A stretch of DNA of 9,845 nucleotides from Candidatus Heimdallarchaeota archaeon (GTDB lineage: Archaea; Asgardarchaeota; Heimdallarchaeia; Heimdallarchaeales; Kariarchaeaceae), in the NCBI GenBank assembly GCA_029882335.1, contig JAOUKW010000136.1:1-9845 (forward strand), written 5' to 3'. The notes under the pieces were generated by a model. That model saw only the letters and a program-made list of their open reading frames with translations. It did not search any database and had not been told where the DNA came from. The translations under genes were made by a program, and so were the position numbers. Each line of letters starts with the position of its first letter. Within the stretch, counting starts at the first letter, position 1. Positions 5,469 through 9,845 of the stretch are shown piece by piece.

Positions 5469-6677
5469 GTGGATAAAATTGATGAGAAAATATTTAATTT
5501 ACTTTACCAAGATCCATTCAGATCGATTAATGAAATTTCAAAAGTTTTAGGCGTTTCATTCACACTTGTTAATAGCCGGATAAATAAAATGAAACAAAAT
5601 GGGTTGTTATATAAAAATAAAGAAATTATTGATCCAATATTTGGTAAGAGAACAACATCTCATATAACAGCAAGTGTTAACTCAAATGCTCTTGGATTAA
5701 TTAAACATCACATTATTTTTTATAATTTACCCAACATTGAAACAATTCAGATTTTAGACAAATTTTTTGATGTTCATCCATATACTACCTATAAAGCTAC
5801 AGTAATAGGTCAAGGAATGTCGATGTATGCCCAATTTGATTTTCATCCAAGCATTATGGAAGACATGATTGAGTTGTACGAACTTATCTGTCAAGAACTT
5901 AATATTCCAGATTATTTGATGATTAAAGGAACTGATTTAATCAATATTCAACCAAATTTATCATATCAGCATTTGGAGGATGAAAACATAAATGTTGAAG
6001 ATAATTTCAACAAAATATCAAATAAAATTATGAGTTTTTATTGGAAGAAGTATCTCAAAGACAAAGAGATGGGCAACATTATCAAAAAAGTTATTAAAAT
6101 TAAACCAGTCCCCAAGGTCAAAATATCTGAACTTCAATTAAAACTAATCAGAGAAATAACAATAAATGGCAATGCACCATTAAAAGAGTTATCAAAATAT
6201 TATAAAAGAGATGTATCTACAATTTCTCGTTATTTAAATGGAATTAAAGAAAAGTATATTAGAAATGGAAAATTAAAATTTCATCCTTCAAATGCTAGAT
6301 TTAATTGTTTTAAATTTATTACTGGTGAATTTTCTTTTAGAAATGGAATAACTAAAAATGATTTTAAAGAGTTCATATCTTATCAAGAATTCCCATTTTT
6401 TGGTTTTATTGTGTTTGAAAATAATTATTATTTAATGTATGTTGCTACAAATACCAAGGATTTTCAGGAAATATATGAATTTATTTGGAATAATTCTGTT
6501 TCTAATACAATACAAGTTTTTGAATTATATACTGAAAATGCATCAGAGTATTTTTTCTATCATTTGAATTTTATAAATGGTAAATTCAATACCGATAAGA
6601 AGTACTTTTTTGATGATCCATTGAAAGAGCTGGAAATTATGATTAAAACGACAATTATGTCTGAGGTGGTTTCATAA
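5469..6677 (+). CDS. Double Lrp/AsnC-like transcriptional regulator (HTH-sensor-HTH-sensor)
   Basis: A 402-aa DNA-binding protein. Residues 2-48 are a typical Lrp/AsnC helix-turn-helix (DEKIFNLLYQDPFRSINEIS, then GVSFTLVNSRINKMKQNGLL). Residues 66-160 alternate strands and helices like a RAM ligand/oligomerisation domain. After a charged linker (about 165-215), a second HTH (219-262, with PLKELSKYYKRDVSTISRYL) is followed by a second sensor-like region (278-356). Ordinary Lrp proteins are about 150 aa with one of each, so this looks like an internal duplication that could bind DNA as a built-in dimer. The second half is well diverged, with many Phe and Tyr. The start is GTG, set by a strong Shine-Dalgarno 8 nt upstream. 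A dyad at the predicted transcription start suggests autoregulation. Its last 23 bp overlap the end of the convergent 558-aa gene. The ligand and targets cannot be told from sequence. Confidence 0.75.
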   Translation: MDKIDEKIFNLLYQDPFRSINEISKVLGVSFTLVNSRINKMKQNGLLYKNKEIIDPIFGKRTTSHITASVNSNALGLIKHHIIFYNLPNIETIQILDKFFDVHPYTTYKATVIGQGMSMYAQFDFHPSIMEDMIELYELICQELNIPDYLMIKGTDLINIQPNLSYQHLEDENINVEDNFNKISNKIMSFYWKKYLKDKEMGNIIKKVIKIKPVPKVKISELQLKLIREITINGNAPLKELSKYYKRDVSTISRYLNGIKEKYIRNGKLKFHPSNARFNCFKFITGEFSFRNGITKNDFKEFISYQEFPFFGFIVFENNYYLMYVATNTKDFQEIYEFIWNNSVSNTIQVFELYTENASEYFFYHLNFINGKFNTDKKYFFDDPLKELEIMIKTTIMSEVVS

Positions 6678-8331
6678 AAACCAATACTCTATCTTCAAGT
6701 AGAGATGCACGCATTATCTCCCATTTATCACTTTTTTCATAATACAGCAATACCCTTGCAATTTCGAATCCGATTTCTGTACCATCATCATCTTCTTCCA
6801 ATTCAATTTCTATGATAGGTTCATTTTTTATAGGAAATTCAGTTATCATATCTTCTCGATCAATCATTGTTGGAATTAGAATTTTATTATAGTTAATGAA
6901 AGGATTATGAATTGGTAGAGCAAAAATATCTCCATGAATTCGATAGAACATAAATTCTTGAACTGTACTAAATCTCTTTGGATTATTTACATATTGCAGA
7001 GGTGTGATAACACTATATTTCTCCTCTATATAATCCCAAACTAGTATTTGAACGGTATCTTTACAGTCATGTACCCGATATACTTGATCTCTAAATAGTT
7101 TTATTGCTCTCTCCTGATCCAATCCTTGTAAGCTTAATTTTTGATCCTCACTCAATAGTTTAGAATAATCTACAAAATCGAAAATAGATAAATTAGTGAA
7201 TAATCTATTTGATTTATCTTCCATCTGCTTTAAGATTATACCTGCAATTACATCTGTTGCAGCATCTAAATCATAGTTATTACAGAGCAGTACGTATAAT
7301 CCCATAAAATAGAGTTTACGTAGGGATATAATTTTTTTAAGTGATTTAATTGGTGAAGTTAGATAATTACGAATAATGCTATAATGAGGGTTTGCACCAT
7401 TCACATTCTTAAAATAATGAAAGTACAAATAATTATAGTGTTCTATATCTTCAATATCATTACTAAAAGAAACATCATTTTCATCAAGAAATTTTCTTAA
7501 TTTATCAATATTTACAGGATCATTTAATGATACCCGTTTTGTAATTTCTGTATTTAATTGGGTTAAGTCTTCTTTGAAATATCGATCTTGATGTAAACTG
7601 GTAGATTGTTCAATTATATCATCTGTAAACGTATTTTGTGTGAAACCCTGACTTAATTCATTCATATCAAACAAGTAAAATAAGAAACTATAATCATTTT
7701 TCATTAGATATTTATGAAATAAAGCAAATCCCTTATTATCAAAATGGATGTAACATTCATCATCATCTAATTCTTCATATAGTATTCCTATTGATTCAAG
7801 CCGATGAGAATTGATATTTTTTAAATACCCCGATACTGGTTGGGTTACGTGATATGAGATATTCAAAACTAGCACATGATTAATTAAACTTGGGACCATT
7901 GTATGAATATCTTTCTGGCTAAAAAATGAAAAAACATCAAAACGTTTGACTGGATCTAATACATATAAAATTCCCATTAAATCGTAAAATGTTCCTAATA
8001 TTCCCAGTTGTATGCCTACCATATGTAATTCACACGGCTCAAATATCTTTGAGATCAACAATTGCAAATAATTTATATTATCTTCATTTTTCTCATGTTT
8101 TAGAATTTTCTGTAAACATGATTTCAAATCCAGCTTATTCTCTTTATAAAAAGGATCAAAGATAGTTTGAATATAATTTTCTATATTTTCATGGTATTTA
8201 TATTGCATGTTGGAGGTTGCAGTGGTAATGACGTTAATATAATCGAATTTTATTGTCATTACTTGAAGTTGAATTGAGGTAATTTCTCGGTTACCAACAA
8301 TTTTTTCCCACGGGCTGAGATTATCAGTCAA
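6655..8331 (-). CDS. Unrecognised 558-aa protein
   Basis: I do not recognise this family. The protein has no signal peptide and no clear membrane helix, although residues 101-160 are hydrophobic (GIQLGILGTFYDLMGILYVL, then SLINHVLVLNISYHV) and could be buried helices. Residues 1-225 and 300-420 look mainly helical. Residues 425-558 look like alternating strands with an acidic patch EIELEEDDDGTEIG (507-520), and end basic-hydrophobic (VLVFMKPPQT). No catalytic motif or cysteine cluster stands out. The start given is TTG; an in-frame stop lies nine codons upstream, no ATG lies between, and a TATA-like box sits about 28 nt upstream. The alternative is ATG at codon 25 (8257-8259). It lies 164 bp after the chemoreceptor-like gene on the same strand but with its own promoter candidate, and overlaps the Lrp-like gene tail-to-tail. 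The open frame of 559 codons in AT-rich DNA makes it certainly coding. Confidence 0.8.
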   Translation of the reverse strand: MTDNLSPWEKIVGNREITSIQLQVMTIKFDYINVITTATSNMQYKYHENIENYIQTIFDPFYKENKLDLKSCLQKILKHEKNEDNINYLQLLISKIFEPCELHMVGIQLGILGTFYDLMGILYVLDPVKRFDVFSFFSQKDIHTMVPSLINHVLVLNISYHVTQPVSGYLKNINSHRLESIGILYEELDDDECYIHFDNKGFALFHKYLMKNDYSFLFYLFDMNELSQGFTQNTFTDDIIEQSTSLHQDRYFKEDLTQLNTEITKRVSLNDPVNIDKLRKFLDENDVSFSNDIEDIEHYNYLYFHYFKNVNGANPHYSIIRNYLTSPIKSLKKIISLRKLYFMGLYVLLCNNYDLDAATDVIAGIILKQMEDKSNRLFTNLSIFDFVDYSKLLSEDQKLSLQGLDQERAIKLFRDQVYRVHDCKDTVQILVWDYIEEKYSVITPLQYVNNPKRFSTVQEFMFYRIHGDIFALPIHNPFINYNKILIPTMIDREDMITEFPIKNEPIIEIELEEDDDGTEIGFEIARVLLYYEKSDKWEIMRASLLEDRVLVFMKPPQT

Positions 8332-8355
8332 ACATATGATTTGGTGTAAATTGAA

Positions 8356-8363
8356 TTATTAAA
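8356..8363 (-). promoter_or_regulatory. TATA-like box of the 558-aa gene
   Basis: TTTAATAA is preceded by the purine-rich GGGAAGA, as expected of a BRE, and centred about 28 nt before the TTG at 8331. This fits a leaderless or near-leaderless transcript and favours the TTG over the internal ATG at codon 25. Confidence 0.45.
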
Positions 8364-8495
8364 TCTTCCCAGTGACTCATAGTATATTTCATTATTGCCT
8401 GAATAAATCAATAGAATAAATACCCAATTATGGTCTAATATGGCATTCAATGTTTTAGTTTTCGTGAATAATATGAAATTATTCATTAATTTTAA

Positions 8496-9641
8496 CTATT
8501 GATTGAATGTTATTTGTTTTGAAATTTGATTTAATTGTGATATATTATCATTTAAAATATTTGCAGATGATTCTAATTTTGTTGCAGCGGTTAAATTCTC
8601 ATGTGTAACTGTTTTTATTTGTAATAGAGTATTTTTAACACCATCAAAATTAGTAGTTAAAGATCCAAGAATTAACTCGATTATATCTCGTATTTCAATA
8701 ATGGCTTCTCTTGATTCATCAGATAGTTTTCTTACATTTTCTGCAACTACAGCAAATCCTCTTCCATAATCACCAGCCCTTGAAGCCTCTATCCCAGCAT
8801 TTAATGATAAAACATTTGTTTGTAATGCCATTTTTTCAAGTGTAGATATGTTTAAATTAATTTGGGAAGTAACTTTTGCGAGTATTGTTTCAAGTGCCTC
8901 TATTTGACTATTTGCCTGCATGGATAATTCATTTTGATTGGTTGAGCCTAGATTCAATGATCCACTAATTGAGGATAGTGTGTTTGAAATTTCGCTCAAA
9001 TCATCTAATCCAAAAACCAAATTATTTGACACTTCACTTAATAATTTATTGGACTTTAATACTTCATGAACATTGTTTTTTCCTTCTGCAATAATTGAAT
9101 TTACAAATTTTGCAATAGAACCAAAAGTAGAATCTCTTAAAACATCATAATTTGTTATTTGAACCGATAAATTACCTTTATTTACTTCATTGCTTAGCTG
9201 TTCTATTTCTTCCGTCATTGGTTCGATTAGCGCAAACATGCTGAAGAGACTAGCCAATGAGATGGTCATTGGTAATAGAACTATAATTAAATAATCAATT
9301 AATATTTGACCAGTTGATTTTCCTTGAGGATTGAAAATTGAGAGTACATCAGAACCTCCAATTATTAAACCAAATATACTATCTCCAACACCCATCGGAA
9401 TGAAATGCAATACCATCCTAAATCGATATTTACTTGAAGTTCTCCAAACAGTAATTGCGATAAGTAAACAAGGAGGAATGACCAACAAATAATACACTAA
9501 AAATTCTAAATAATGTATTCCATATAATTTATCATCTGGCAGACTTAATGCAATGATTGGATAAAATACTAGTGAAATGGGAAATAACAACTCAAGATAA
9601 TGATGCCACTTCAAATCGAATTTGCGAATATATTGTATCAT
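8496..9641 (-). CDS. Membrane-anchored chemoreceptor-like (methyl-accepting) protein
   Basis: A 381-aa signalling protein. The N-terminus has about four hydrophobic segments (roughly 17-34, 42-66, 76-100, 112-140) with only short loops, so there is no large extracellular ligand domain; sensing may occur within the membrane. A HAMP-like linker follows (about 138-190; P141, GNLSVQI at 156-162). The coiled-coil signalling domain (about 200-381) has the hairpin tip nearly intact: ALQTNVLSLNAGIEASRAG (272-290), then GRGFAVVAENVRKLS (293-307). Arms of about 80-90 residues either side suggest a short receptor class (near 24 heptads). No C-terminal CheR-tethering pentapeptide is present; it ends ITFNQ. 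In known systems such proteins control the CheA kinase through CheW. No CheA, CheW, CheR, CheB or archaellum gene lies in this window, so coupling is unproven. The start is ATG; GTAGGA lies about 12 nt upstream as a weak ribosome binding site, and CATATATG lies at leaderless distance. Confidence 0.88.
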   Translation of the reverse strand: MIQYIRKFDLKWHHYLELLFPISLVFYPIIALSLPDDKLYGIHYLEFLVYYLLVIPPCLLIAITVWRTSSKYRFRMVLHFIPMGVGDSIFGLIIGGSDVLSIFNPQGKSTGQILIDYLIIVLLPMTISLASLFSMFALIEPMTEEIEQLSNEVNKGNLSVQITNYDVLRDSTFGSIAKFVNSIIAEGKNNVHEVLKSNKLLSEVSNNLVFGLDDLSEISNTLSSISGSLNLGSTNQNELSMQANSQIEALETILAKVTSQINLNISTLEKMALQTNVLSLNAGIEASRAGDYGRGFAVVAENVRKLSDESREAIIEIRDIIELILGSLTTNFDGVKNTLLQIKTVTHENLTAATKLESSANILNDNISQLNQISKQITFNQ

Positions 9642-9663
9642 TATATTTTTTTCCTACTCAAAC

Positions 9664-9671
9664 CATATATG
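9664..9671 (-). promoter_or_regulatory. TATA-like box of the chemoreceptor-like gene
   Basis: CATATATG is centred about 26 nt before the ATG at 9641, which predicts a leaderless transcript. The box is self-complementary; its orientation is taken from its distance to the gene. An A/T-rich stretch further upstream (about 9715-9733) is an alternative giving a leader of some 50 nt that would include GTAGGA. Confidence 0.4.
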
Positions 9672-9733
9672 TTTTCCGATAAATTTCAATGACAAAATCA
9701 AAAGAAGTTGTGTATTTAATTATTTTTTATATA

Positions 9734-9845
9734 TCAAAATTCAATGGTTATTGGCCCCATAGGATTAAAAGTGATAATACGCTTATGATTTTCTCCTTTT
9801 AACTGGTATATGTTGTTTTGCATATCCACCTCTCTAGCCAGATAT
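9734..9845 (-). CDS. Possible C-terminal fragment of a gene entering from the right edge
   Basis: The minus strand is open for 36 codons from the window edge to TGA at 9734-9736, giving YLAREVDMQNNIYQLKG followed by a segment ending FNPMGPITIEF. The composition is protein-like. An internal ATG (codon 8) preceded by GAGGTG would give a 29-codon ORF instead, though that spacer is only 3 nt. It ends 92 bp before the chemoreceptor-like gene on the same strand, so the two might be cotranscribed. No family can be named. Confidence 0.35.
   Translation of the reverse strand, partial: YLAREVDMQNNIYQLKGENHKRIITFNPMGPITIEF

Overview
The window is strongly AT-rich, has no RNA genes, and reads as archaeal chromosome. 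The clearest evidence is an intact archaeal family B DNA polymerase of the PolB1 type, whose conserved blocks resemble crenarchaeal (Sulfolobus-like) PolB1. Supporting evidence is that several starts, including GTG and TTG, lack a Shine-Dalgarno sequence but have a TATA-like box about 25-31 nt upstream, as expected for leaderless archaeal transcripts. Two-domain Lrp/AsnC-like regulators and TFIIB-like cyclin folds also fit. I place it in the TACK/Asgard part of the archaea, with Asgard as a guess from low GC and the many unrecognisable long genes. This placement is inference, since no rRNA or marker beyond PolB is present.

Layout. Positions 1-47 may hold the first codons of a minus-strand gene leaving the window. 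Positions 296-2890 (minus) encode the replicative-type DNA polymerase. Just upstream of it, 2913-3056 (minus) is a 47-codon small ORF with its own TATA box, whose 3' end overlaps the TATA box of polB. Positions 2891-3507 form a divergent control region. It holds two near-identical 25-bp 'RBS-plus-start' modules (the second leads into a copy stopped at codon 3), an inverted repeat, and a pair of 15-bp direct repeats 20 bp apart. Positions 3508-5136 (plus) encode a 542-aa protein that I read tentatively as a divergent TFIIB/cyclin-fold protein without a zinc ribbon. Positions 5137-5468 are a non-coding control region with several palindromes and a strong ribosome binding site. Positions 5469-6677 (plus) encode a double Lrp/AsnC-like regulator (HTH-sensor-HTH-sensor). 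It overlaps tail-to-tail by 23 bp with 6655-8331 (minus), a 558-aa protein I do not recognise. Positions 8496-9641 (minus) encode a membrane-anchored chemoreceptor-like protein. Positions 9734-9845 (minus) may be the C-terminal end of another gene.

How the genes may relate. Nothing here forms a classical operon; almost every gene has its own candidate promoter. The two plus-strand genes are both probable transcription factors, and their upstream regions share a 19-bp element (17/19 identical), suggesting a common regulator. The double Lrp-like gene has a palindrome at its predicted transcription start, consistent with autoregulation. The minus-strand genes (chemoreceptor-like protein, orphan 558-aa protein, small ORF, polymerase) appear independently transcribed. 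No mobile element, CRISPR array or defence cassette was found. The most unusual items are the small-ORF/nonsense-copy pair upstream of polB and the zinc-ribbon-less TFIIB-like protein.
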